Shown in pieces: positions 36,747 to 44,359 of a stretch of DNA of 64,000 nucleotides. This DNA comes from JAGRCP01 sp942490705. GTDB taxonomy: Bacteria > Chloroflexota > Anaerolineae > Caldilineales > Caldilineaceae. The notes beneath the pieces are model-generated. The model was given only the letters and a program-made list of their open reading frames with translations, was not told where the DNA came from and made no database searches. Position 1 is the first letter of the stretch. Each line of letters begins with the position of its first letter. A program made the translations under genes and the position numbers. Location: the NCBI GenBank assembly GCA_942490705.1, contig CALNXY010000009.1, forward strand, positions 1 to 64,000, given 5' to 3'.

Positions 36747-38534
36747 TCAATGAGAGTGGCGTGGGATGTTGCGCCGCACTTCCTGATATTTTACGGCAGC
36801 TTCCAGACAGGCTCCGGTCGCAAGCTGCCCGACCGTGTCGCGATAGATCTCCTGCCAGGGCGTTTGGTGGAACAGTTCGGGCGCCTGCCAGGCCGCGCGG
36901 CGAGCCGCCAACTCCGCATCATCGACAAGCATGTTAACCGTGCCCTCGTTGAGGTCGATCCGCACCCGGTCGCCCGTCTGCAGGAGCGCCAATCCGCCCC
37001 CCACAGTCGCCTCCGGCGAGGCGTTGAGAATCGACGGGCTGGCCGATGTACCGCTTTGGCGCCCGTCGCCAATGCAGGGCAGTTCAGTCACGCCGAGCTT
37101 GATCAGCCGGTCCGGCGGCAGCATGTTGACCACCTCGGCCGAGCCGGGATAGCCGACTGGACCGCAATAGCGAATGAAGAGCATCGAGTTCTCGTCAATC
37201 GGCAGATCGGGATCATTGATGCGGGCGTGATAGTCCTCCGGCCCATCAAAGACGACTGCAGTCCCTTCCCAGGCGTTGGGATCGCCGGGCCGGTTCAGAT
37301 ATTTCTGGCGAAAGTCCTCGCCGATGACTGACGTTTTAAGCAGACCGGAATCGAAGAGGTTGCCGCTAAGCACCATGAAGCCGGCCTGCTCCTTGAGTGG
37401 CTCGGCAAAGGGCAGAATCACCGCAGGATTGAGGCTGCGACGATCGGCCAGATTCTCGCCCATGGTCCTGCCCGTCACCGTGAGGCAGTCGCCATGCAGC
37501 TGGCCGGCGTCAAGCAGTTCCGCCATCACAGCGGGCACGCCGCCGGCGCGATAGAACGCCTCGCCCAGGTACTCCCCGGCCGGCTGGCAATTGACCAGCA
37601 GCGGGATGTCAAGACCGACCGTCTGCCACTCTTCGATGGGCAACTCCAGACCGATGTGCCGGGCAATGGCGGTGATATGGACGGGCGCGTTGGTCGAGCC
37701 GCCCAGCGCAGAGTTGGTGACAATTGCATTGCGGAAGGCGTCACGGGTCAGGATCTTGGATGGCGTCAAGTCTTCCTTGACCATCTCGACGATGCGCTTG
37801 CCGGTCTCATAGGCCATCTGTTTGCGCTCACGATAGGGCGCAGGAATGGCCGCGCAGCCGGTCAGCGAGAGCCCCAGCGCCTCGGCCAGCGAGTTCATCG
37901 TGAGCGCGGTGCCCATCGTGTTACAGTGCCCCACGCTGGGTGATGAAGAGACGACCAGCTCCATGAAGCCGTCGTCGTCGATCTCACCGCCGGCCAACAT
38001 CTCCCGCGCTTCCCAGATGATCGTGCCCGAACCGGCCAGGCGATTCTGCCACCAGCCGTCGAGCATGGGGCCGCCTGAGAGGACAATGGCCGGCAGGTCC
38101 ATGGTGCATGCGGCCATGACGGAGGCTGGCGTCGTCTTGTCGCAGCCTGTGGTGAGCACCACGCCGTCCAGGGGATACCCATGGAGAACCTCGACCAGCC
38201 CCAAATAGGCCAGATTTCGGTCCAGTGCCGCGGTGGGTCGTTTGCCCTGCTCGGCAATGGGATGGACGGGGAACTCGAAGGGCAAGCCGCCGGCATCGCG
38301 GATGCCTTCCTTGACCCGTTCGGCCAGTTCCACATGGACGTAGTTGCAGGGCGTCAGGTCGCCGCCGGTTTGGGCGATGCCGATCACGGGCTTGCCCGAT
38401 TGCAGTTCCTCGCGCGTCCAGCCATAGTTCATGTAGCGCTCGACATAGACTGCAGTCATGCCCATGTTGTGCGGGTTGTTAAACCACTCCTGGCTGCGCA
38501 GCGGGCCTTTGACTTCTGAATAGTCTTGCTTCAT
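36747..38534 (-). CDS. IlvD/Edd family sugar-acid dehydratase
   Basis: A 595-residue dehydratase starting MKQDYSEVKGPLRSQEWFNN after AGAGGAGAACCAAG. The three cluster cysteines of the family are present in GGDLTPCN (about residue 56), LTTGCDKTTPA (about 127) and SVGHCNTMGTA (about 200). Family-specific blocks ALGGSTNAPVHITAIARH and the C-terminal GDGRQSGTSASPSILNASPE are also present; the catalytic Ser is in the latter. The sequence looks closer to xylonate/arabinonate dehydratases than to dihydroxy-acid dehydratase or phosphogluconate dehydratase, but this is from memory. It would turn an aldonate into a 2-keto-3-deoxy acid. It is divergent from the Crp-type/photolyase unit and shares a 328-bp control region. 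Confidence 0.85.
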   Translation of the reverse strand: MKQDYSEVKGPLRSQEWFNNPHNMGMTAVYVERYMNYGWTREELQSGKPVIGIAQTGGDLTPCNYVHVELAERVKEGIRDAGGLPFEFPVHPIAEQGKRPTAALDRNLAYLGLVEVLHGYPLDGVVLTTGCDKTTPASVMAACTMDLPAIVLSGGPMLDGWWQNRLAGSGTIIWEAREMLAGGEIDDDGFMELVVSSSPSVGHCNTMGTALTMNSLAEALGLSLTGCAAIPAPYRERKQMAYETGKRIVEMVKEDLTPSKILTRDAFRNAIVTNSALGGSTNAPVHITAIARHIGLELPIEEWQTVGLDIPLLVNCQPAGEYLGEAFYRAGGVPAVMAELLDAGQLHGDCLTVTGRTMGENLADRRSLNPAVILPFAEPLKEQAGFMVLSGNLFDSGLLKTSVIGEDFRQKYLNRPGDPNAWEGTAVVFDGPEDYHARINDPDLPIDENSMLFIRYCGPVGYPGSAEVVNMLPPDRLIKLGVTELPCIGDGRQSGTSASPSILNASPEATVGGGLALLQTGDRVRIDLNEGTVNMLVDDAELAARRAAWQAPELFHQTPWQEIYRDTVGQLATGACLEAAVKYQEVRRNIPRHSH

Positions 38535-38737
38535 CTTGGTTCTCCTCTGCTGCCGTCCGCCGCGGCTTGGCCTTAGAGGCAAGCGCGTGCGGATCGGCAA
38601 TAAAATCGTGGCTGGCCCGTACAAAATCGGTGCAGGCTGGCGCGTAGGTCGCGCATATTGCTATTTCAGCAGAAAGCGACCGCCTTGGCAACCGTCCATT
38701 GCGGGGCTCCAGACTGGCGGTTGATAAATACATAACC

Positions 38738-38838
38738 TGTACAAAACCAAACAATAGCGCGACATAGGCTATACAAACATTTGACATGCTGGCTTTTCCA
38801 TGCTACACTGTCCAAAGTTGATTGAAATTTCCTGTACA
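38738..38838. promoter_or_regulatory. Spaced TGTACA/TATACA motifs around the photolyase-unit promoter
   Basis: TGTACA at 38738-38743, TATACA at 38770-38775 and TGTACA at 38833-38838 lie 32 and 63 bp apart, close to three and six helical turns. They bracket the promoter at 38781-38809. A CGTACA at 38618 is a weaker fourth. Repeated TGTACA-like words are the operators of the B12-dependent light sensors CarH/LitR. Assignment to such a regulator is inference, since none is encoded here. Confidence 0.4.
38781..38809 (+). promoter_or_regulatory. Sigma70-type promoter of the photolyase unit
   Basis: TTGACA (38781-38786), a 17-bp spacer and TACACT (38804-38809). The perfect -35 and optimal spacing place the transcription start near 38816, giving a leader of about 47 bases before ATG 38863. 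Confidence 0.75.
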
Positions 38839-38862
38839 TCGCACAGAAAGCGACGAATAACC

Positions 38863-39285
38863 ATGAACGTTTCAACCGGTACACAGTCACGACGAATCAA
38901 CGACCAGCTATCTAATCCGAAAATGGGTCTTGCCAAGCAGGAAGAGACGCTCTCGGCTTCCGGCACCGAGGAATTTATCGCAGCGTGGAGTCTTCTGCAG
39001 ATGTATGGCACCCAGCCCCTGCAGGCGGAGGAAATCATGGACGACAACCCCTTCAAGACGCTGCCCGAACGTCTGGCTGAGCTGCTCCTGGACGCCAGCG
39101 ATGATGGCAGTGGCATCATTCATGGTCTCGACTTTCAGACAATTGCCGACTACCTCGGCACCTACCGCGAAACCATCGGCGCCATCCTGCGTGCATTCAG
39201 CCGTCAACGTTTCGTCGAATTGGGCTACGGCCAGATCCGTGTGATCGACCGTGAGGCGCTGCAGGAAATCGGCGCCCTGAATTGA
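38863..39285 (+). CDS. Crp-type winged-helix DNA-binding protein without a sensor domain
   Basis: A 140-residue protein. Residues about 70-138 match the Crp/Fnr C-terminal winged helix: LPERLAELLLDAS, then the HTH FQTIADYLGTYRETIGAILRAF, and the wing ELGYGQIRVIDREALQEIG. The N-terminal 65 residues are far too short for a cyclic-nucleotide-binding domain, so it cannot sense cAMP in the usual way. In Thermus, the Crp-family regulator LdrP activates photolyase and carotenoid genes in the light without cAMP, and this gene lies 16 bases before a photolyase. A similar role is a reasonable inference. The start at 38863 fits the promoter at 38781-38809; no strong ribosome binding site is seen. Confidence 0.75.
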   Translation: MNVSTGTQSRRINDQLSNPKMGLAKQEETLSASGTEEFIAAWSLLQMYGTQPLQAEEIMDDNPFKTLPERLAELLLDASDDGSGIIHGLDFQTIADYLGTYRETIGAILRAFSRQRFVELGYGQIRVIDREALQEIGALN

Positions 39286-39301
39286 GTGCGGCGGTCTCAA
39301 T

Positions 39302-40846
39302 ATGAACGCCACGAAAACAAGTGTCTGGATTCTTGGCGATCAGCTATTGCTTGATCATCCGGCGCTGCACGTTGCCGAAGAAGAAACTGACCGCGGGCAG
39401 ATCTGCGTCGTGCTGATCGAAAGTATGGCTCGTCTGACCCGATTGCCCTACCAGCGCAAAAAATTGGTGCTGCTTCTCAGCGCCATGCGCCACTACGCCG
39501 AAGCGCTACGTGAGCAAGGCTATGTAGTCGATTACATTCAAGCGCACTCAACCTTGGCTGGCCTGCGCGAGCATATTGACACCTGGCAGCCAAATTGCCT
39601 GATTACGATGGCGGCGGCTGACTACGGTGGTCGGCATTTTCAAACAGAACGCGTCGCTGCCAATTGTTCTATTCCTGTTCGGGTGTTGCCCAATCGTCAA
39701 TTTCTGATTCATCAGCACCCTTCCCTAAACGAGACGCTGCCCAATAAACGTGTGGTGATGGAGCGTTTCTATCGCTCCATGCGTAAACATTTCGATATCT
39801 TGCTGACGGACGATGGCAATCCAGCTGGCGGCGCATGGAATTTTGATCGGGACAACCGCAAGCCTTTGCCCAAACGAGGGCTTGAAACGCCGCCTCTGCC
39901 CGCCTTCCCACCCGACGCAATCACAAGCGCCGCCATCGAAACAGTCGATGCAATCGACCATGGCGTCGGCCACAGCCTTGACTTTGACCTGGCCGTCACC
40001 CATGCCGCTGCACAGGAAGCGCTCGATGATTTTGTGACCCATCGTCTGCCCAGCTTTGGTCCGTACGAAGATGCCATGAGCGCAGACAATGCCATTCTCT
40101 TTCATTCCCTGCTCTCACCCTACCTCAACATTGGCCTGCTCGAGCCACTGGATCTGATTCGACGCGCCGAGCGCGCGTATGACGAAGGCCATGCCCCCAT
40201 CAATTCCGTCGAGGGCTTCATCCGTCAGATACTGGGCTGGCGCGAGTATGTTTATTGGCAGTATTGGCGCCAGATGCCGGCCCTGCTAACGGCTAACAGC
40301 TGGCAGCATTCAGATGCCATGCCCCAATTTTTCTGGGACGGTGTCACAGACATGCACTGTCTGCATCAAGTCGTGGATCGGGTTACAGAGCTCGGCTATT
40401 CCCACCACATTGAGCGTCTGATGCTCGTCTGCAATTTTTGCATGCTCGCCGAAGTGGATCCAGCCGTGGTAAATGATTGGTTCCTCACGTTCTATGTCGA
40501 TGCGTACGAGTGGGTGGTGACGCCCAACGTGATTGGCATGGGACTGAACGCCGACGGCGGCACGATTGCCACCAAGCCCTACATCGCTTCCGCCAACTAC
40601 ATCAACAAGATGGGCAACTATTGCCAGGGCTGTCGCTTTGATCCCAAGCAGCGTACGGGTGAAGATGCCTGTCCGTTTAATTTTCTGTATTGGAATTTCC
40701 TGCTCAAACATGAGGCGCTCCTGCGTGCCAATCCTCGCTTTGGGCCGGCCGTGCTTGGCCTGCGCCATCTGGATGAGGACGAACGCAAGCAGGTTCAGGC
40801 CAATGCTGCGGACTTCTTGGCGGCCCTCCCACGTTACACGCCATGA
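39302..40846 (+). CDS. phrB: Iron-sulfur bacterial cryptochrome/photolyase (FeS-BCP, PhrB-like)
   Basis: A 514-residue member of the cryptochrome/photolyase clade that includes Agrobacterium PhrB. The N-terminal Rossmann-like domain begins SVWILGDQLLLDHPAL. The FAD domain shows SVEGFIRQILGWREYVYWQYW and SYHHIERLM-type His-rich region (GYSHHIERLMLVCNF). Four cysteines for a [4Fe-4S] cluster are visible: one in LMLVCNFCML (about residue 380) and three in NYCQGCRFDPKQRTGEDACPF (about 440-456, C-x2-C-x12-C). Known members repair (6-4) photoproducts with light and carry a lumazine antenna. Its stop overlaps the DUF2256 start (ATGA), so translation is coupled. Confidence 0.93.
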   Translation: MNATKTSVWILGDQLLLDHPALHVAEEETDRGQICVVLIESMARLTRLPYQRKKLVLLLSAMRHYAEALREQGYVVDYIQAHSTLAGLREHIDTWQPNCLITMAAADYGGRHFQTERVAANCSIPVRVLPNRQFLIHQHPSLNETLPNKRVVMERFYRSMRKHFDILLTDDGNPAGGAWNFDRDNRKPLPKRGLETPPLPAFPPDAITSAAIETVDAIDHGVGHSLDFDLAVTHAAAQEALDDFVTHRLPSFGPYEDAMSADNAILFHSLLSPYLNIGLLEPLDLIRRAERAYDEGHAPINSVEGFIRQILGWREYVYWQYWRQMPALLTANSWQHSDAMPQFFWDGVTDMHCLHQVVDRVTELGYSHHIERLMLVCNFCMLAEVDPAVVNDWFLTFYVDAYEWVVTPNVIGMGLNADGGTIATKPYIASANYINKMGNYCQGCRFDPKQRTGEDACPFNFLYWNFLLKHEALLRANPRFGPAVLGLRHLDEDERKQVQANAADFLAALPRYTP

Positions 40847-41034
40847 CAAATGAGATGAAGACGCGCAAGAAGCAGGATCTGCCGACAAAGACCTGCCCGG
40901 TCTGCCGGCGGCCCTTCCAGTGGCGGAAAAAGTGGGCGACCGATTGGGCAAACGTACGCTACTGCAGCGAACGGTGCCGACGCCGCAAAACGCTCGCTGC
41001 CGCGCTGCGCCATTCAGACGGACACAGCGCATGA
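40843..41034 (+). CDS. DUF2256 zinc-ribbon-like protein
   Basis: A 63-residue protein with CPVCRRPFQWRKKWATDW and YCSERCRRRK, the C-x2-C ... C-x3-C pattern of DUF2256, probably a small metal-binding protein. DUF2256 is often found beside or fused to photolyases, and here it is sandwiched between two photolyase-family genes with ATGA overlaps at both ends (40843-40846 and 41031-41034). Its biochemical role is unknown; the tight coupling suggests it is made in fixed ratio with its neighbours and acts with them. Confidence 0.88.
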   Translation: MTNEMKTRKKQDLPTKTCPVCRRPFQWRKKWATDWANVRYCSERCRRRKTLAAALRHSDGHSA

Positions 41035-42347
41035 CTGACAGCATGCGGCGTACGTTCCGCGACCGCGCCGATCTCATCGACTATCTGCGTGAGGCATTTC
41101 CCGCTGCCGCGGCGGTCGATGACGCGGTGGCTGAGACGCGCGGCGGCAGGCGTGCGGCGGAAGCGGCACTGACCGCGATTGACCCCGCCCGCTATGCGTC
41201 GACGCGTAACTTTTTGGGTGGAGCCGTCACGCATCTTTCACCCTACCTGCGCCACGGCATCATCAGCGAGGCTGAAGTACGCGCCGCGGCGCAAACCGCA
41301 GCGCCCAGCCCCCGTGACGCCACCAAGCTGATCAACGAACTGGGCTGGCGCAACTACTTCCAGCGCGTCTATGCAACGATTGGTCAATCAGTCTGGCGTG
41401 ACATAGAGCCATACAAGACCGGTCATGCGGCCGCCGACTACGAGGACACGCTGCCCGACGATATCCGTACAGGAACGACGGGGCTGGCCTGCATGGACGC
41501 ATTCAGCCGCGACCTGCGCCAGACGGGGTATCTGCACAATCATGCCCGCATGTGGCTGGCCGCCTACATCGTTCACTGGCGCGGCGTGCGCTGGCAGGCC
41601 GGCGCACGCTGGTTTCTCTCCCACCTGCTGGATGGCGATCCGGCCAGTAACAATCTCTCCTGGCAGTGGGTTGCCAGCACCTTCAGCCACAAGCCCTACC
41701 TCTTCAATCGGGAGAATCTGGAGCGCTTTACCCATGGCGTCTATTGTGAGCAATGCCCCCTGCGCGGTCGCTGCGAGTTGGATGCCGGCTACGAGACGCT
41801 GGCCGAACGCCTCTTTGAGCCTGGCCGCGAACCGGACCCGACGCCGCAAAGTGATGCGCGCAAGGCGCTGGCCAGCGTAGAAGCGAGCGGCTGGTCGACG
41901 ACAGAATATGACAATGATGAGTTGGGTGGCGGCGTGGACGGCGTGATCTGGATCCACGGCGATTGTCTCGATCCCCACAGCGCAGCCCTGCGCGCACGGC
42001 CTGACACGCCGGCGATCTGGGTGTGGGATGAGCAGTTGCTCGCCACACAGCAGATCAGCCTGAAGCGGATCGTCTTTCTCTACGAGTGCCTGCTCGAACT
42101 GCCCGTGACCATCTGCCGCGGTGACGTCGCCCAGGAAGTCTTGCGCTTTGCCCGGCAGCACGGGGCCGGCCATGTGCTGACCATGGATTCGGTCAGCCCG
42201 GGTTTCCAACAGATTCGCGGCCAAATCGCTGCGGAAATGCCGGTTCTGACGTACAATAAGGAACCGTTCGTCGTGATCCAGGACAAGGTGGACCTGCGAC
42301 GCTTCTCCCGCTACTGGCAGCAGGTCAAGCACGCGGCGCTTGCCTAG
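41031..42347 (+). CDS. Photolyase-like FAD protein with permuted domain order
   Basis: ATG 41031 overlaps the DUF2256 stop. The 438-residue protein starts directly with a photolyase FAD domain: FLGGAVTHLSPYLRHGIIS (about 60-78), NELGWRNYFQRVY, TGLACMDAFSRDLRQTGYLH with NHARMWLAA (about 155-185), and DGDPASNNLSWQWVAST (about 205). A CEQCPLRGRC cluster follows (about 240). From about residue 300 the chain resembles the N-terminal alpha/beta domain of photolyases (VIWIHGDCLDPHSAAL, PAIWVWDEQLL, LYECLLELPVTICRGD, AGHVLTMDS). In normal photolyases the alpha/beta domain comes first, so this is a circular permutation. Its cofactors and substrate are unknown. Confidence 0.8.
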   Translation: MTDSMRRTFRDRADLIDYLREAFPAAAAVDDAVAETRGGRRAAEAALTAIDPARYASTRNFLGGAVTHLSPYLRHGIISEAEVRAAAQTAAPSPRDATKLINELGWRNYFQRVYATIGQSVWRDIEPYKTGHAAADYEDTLPDDIRTGTTGLACMDAFSRDLRQTGYLHNHARMWLAAYIVHWRGVRWQAGARWFLSHLLDGDPASNNLSWQWVASTFSHKPYLFNRENLERFTHGVYCEQCPLRGRCELDAGYETLAERLFEPGREPDPTPQSDARKALASVEASGWSTTEYDNDELGGGVDGVIWIHGDCLDPHSAALRARPDTPAIWVWDEQLLATQQISLKRIVFLYECLLELPVTICRGDVAQEVLRFARQHGAGHVLTMDSVSPGFQQIRGQIAAEMPVLTYNKEPFVVIQDKVDLRRFSRYWQQVKHAALA

Positions 42348-42430
42348 GGGTGAAGGAAACGGCTCAAGATGGCAGAACGAAAATTGCGAACGCGACCAGG
42401 AATTTGGGTCTACTCAGGAGGAAACGCCCT

Positions 42431-43018
42431 ATGTTCATCCGTCTCTTACTCGGTGCCGCTGCAATTGGGGTGATGGTGCTCGCCTGGCGCATTGCCGTGC
42501 GCCAGAGCCGGCTGAGCGTCACCTCAGAGGCGATTCACTTCCCTTCCGTTTCGGGGTCTAACCTCAACCGGCAGGAGCTTTCATTTCCCGCCGATTTTGC
42601 CGGCGAGCTGAATCTTCTCTTTGTGCCCTTTTTGCAGCAGCATCAGGTGATCGTGAATACGTGGCTGCCCTTTGCTGAAGCACTGGAAACCGCCAATCCG
42701 CAACTGGTCTATTACGAGCTGCCCACGATCGACAAGAGGCCCATGCTGTCACGCACCTTTATCAACGAAGGCATGCGTGCGGGCATTCCAAACCCCAAGG
42801 CGCGTGAGCGTACGGTGACGCTCTACATTGATACGGAGACCTTTCGTCGGGCAACCGACATTCCAGGCAAAGATCAGGTACACGTTCTCCTCGTCGACCG
42901 CAGCGGCGGGATTCTCTGGCGCACCATCGGGACGTTTGACGAAGAGAAGGGCGCCGATCTGGAAGCAGTTGTCGGCGCGATTTTGGGGAAGCAAGCGGAA
43001 GGCGATAGTGGTGAGTGA
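42431..43018 (+). CDS. Membrane-anchored thioredoxin-fold-like protein, unknown function
   Basis: ATG 42431 follows AGGAGGAAACGCCCT and encodes 195 residues. An N-terminal membrane anchor (FIRLLLGAAAIGVMVLAWRI) precedes a domain with NRQELSFPADFAGELNLLFV, TWLPFAEALETANPQLVYYEL and DQVHVLLVDRSGGILWRTIGTFDEEK. The layout resembles thioredoxin/ATP10-like folds, including the final strand-helix GxIxWRxxGxF, but there is no CxxC, so redox catalysis is unlikely. It lies 83 bases after the permuted photolyase gene and may be read from the same promoter. Confidence 0.6.
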   Translation: MFIRLLLGAAAIGVMVLAWRIAVRQSRLSVTSEAIHFPSVSGSNLNRQELSFPADFAGELNLLFVPFLQQHQVIVNTWLPFAEALETANPQLVYYELPTIDKRPMLSRTFINEGMRAGIPNPKARERTVTLYIDTETFRRATDIPGKDQVHVLLVDRSGGILWRTIGTFDEEKGADLEAVVGAILGKQAEGDSGE

Positions 43019-43183
43019 AGGGGACTGTTTGGCCCATCACGCGAAAGAACGCGGATTTTGCTGATCGGGCTGATTCCAGCGGACAAAAGCAAGAAGATCA
43101 GCGAAAGCCCGCCTAATCTCGCAAAACCCACGTTCTATTTGATCAGTACCTGAACAGTTACCAATCACGAGCGGGCGGATCAG

Positions 43184-43684
43184 TTACCAGCCCAGCGTGC
43201 CGGGTGCGCCTTTGAAGGGGCCGACAATCTCTGACGTAATCCAGCCGCCGTAGAAGTCGCCTTCCTGGGCGCGTACGACTTCTCCATCGACGGTGCAGCG
43301 ATCCATCTTTGACGGATAAAAGGCCAGATAGTTTGCGATACCGGCATAGGCGGCAACGGGCCGGGCGTAACACCATGCTGCGCGTGCGATCACCCGTTCC
43401 GCCACCACGACGTCATAATAAGAGGCTTCACCCTTCCACTCGCACCAGCTGCTGCCGGTCGCCCTGCGTAGCAGGTCCATGCGGACGTCTTCGGGCGGAA
43501 TGTAGTAGACCGGTGGATGACTGGTCTCCAGAATGCGCTTGGCGCGACGGGTGTCGGCGATGATCTCGCCAGCAGCCACAATCTGAATGTGCCGACTTGA
43601 GTCTTCCAGCCGCGGCGGCCGCGGGTAGTCCCAAACTGATTCCTGCCCTGGGCCGGGCGGCGTGCGTTTTTGCAATCCAGACAT
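43184..43684 (-). CDS. DUF427 family protein
   Basis: A 166-residue protein with the DUF427 signatures: VWDYPRPPRLEDSSRHIQIV, TRRAKRILETSHPPVYYIPPEDV, TGSSWCEWKGEASYYDV (about residues 85-101), ARAAWCYARP and YLAFYPSKMDRCTVDGE. DUF427 proteins form a small all-beta domain of unknown function. The extension VRAQEGDFYGGWITSEIVGPFKG is also typical of this subgroup. The ATG at 43684 shares a base with the stop of the AhpD-like selenoprotein gene (TAATG), so the two are translationally coupled, and DUF427 expression may depend on read-through of the upstream UGA. Confidence 0.88.
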   Translation of the reverse strand: MSGLQKRTPPGPGQESVWDYPRPPRLEDSSRHIQIVAAGEIIADTRRAKRILETSHPPVYYIPPEDVRMDLLRRATGSSWCEWKGEASYYDVVVAERVIARAAWCYARPVAAYAGIANYLAFYPSKMDRCTVDGEVVRAQEGDFYGGWITSEIVGPFKGAPGTLGW

Positions 43685-44235
43685 TATTCCTCTTCTTGCC
43701 AAAATGGCTCCAACTCGACGCCGAGTCCATCGGCCAGTCGATTCACGTAGGCGTAGTAGCCCGTGATCTGGTTGATATCAAGGATCGCGCGGTCGCTGAA
43801 GCCGGCCGTGCGCAGCGCCTCGACATCTTCACGCGCCATCGCCCAAGGCGTCAGCGTCAATTTCTCGGCATAGGTCAACATGGCGCAATCAGCCGGCGTC
43901 AGCTCGGCGGTGCGCCAGTCGCGCATGAGCTGCTCGACCCACAGATCGTCCCGTACCAGGCGACGGAGACCCGCTCCGTGATGGTGCAGTCAGTAATGGC
44001 AGCGATTGGCCGCCGAGGCTACCACGGCAATCATCTCGCGCTGCGGCCGTCTGATGGGCGACTTGCCGTACATGACGGTCTTGTAGAGCAGGACGTGGGC
44101 CTCCAGCGAGGGCACGTTGAGGCTGTGAATTTTCAGGATGTTGTCCACCCCGCCCCAGGGCTCGACCAGTTCGGCATAGAGCGCGGCCAGCGCGCCCTCG
44201 GCCTCCTTCTCACTAATCATCTCGATCCAGGCCAT
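43684..44235 (-). CDS. Peroxidase-related (AhpD-like) enzyme, probable selenoprotein with in-frame UGA
   Basis: ATG 44235 follows GGGAGCAAAGCAA. The frame encodes MAWIEMISEKEAEG, VDNILKIHSLNVPSLEAHVLL and REMIAVVASAANRCHY, then TGA at 43992-43990, then LHHHGAGLRRLV and RTAELTPADCAMLTYAEKLT to TAA at 43684. Both halves are in one frame and together give the full 183-residue peroxidase-related enzyme. In this family the active site reads C-x-x-C-x-x-H-H. Here it is C-H-Y-(UGA)-L-H-H-H, so UGA stands exactly at the second cysteine. A hairpin with a GGGU loop follows at a SECIS-like distance (see that entry). AhpD-like selenoproteins with CxxU are known from metagenomes. A nonsense mutation is the alternative. 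Sec synthesis genes are not in the window. Confidence 0.82.
43955..43985 (-). promoter_or_regulatory. SECIS-like hairpin downstream of the in-frame UGA
   Basis: Counting from the base after UGA (43989), ACGGAG (11-16) pairs with CUCCGU (22-27) around the loop CGGGU (17-21). An outer ACCA/UGGU pair (5-8 and 32-35) extends the stem. The word GGUCU occupies positions 19-23, exactly where the SelB-binding GGUCU of the E. coli fdhF SECIS lies. This fits the bacterial pattern of a short stem with G and U in the apical loop. Confidence 0.75.
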
Positions 44236-44359
44236 TTGCTTTGCTCCCGCGCGTAGGATCTCCGTACTGCAGTTCAGGCAAGCGCCGCAGTGGTTAGGCG
44301 TCATATCACTGGCTGTTTTCATTATCCATTATCCGACAATGCGGATAGCGTCAGAACGC

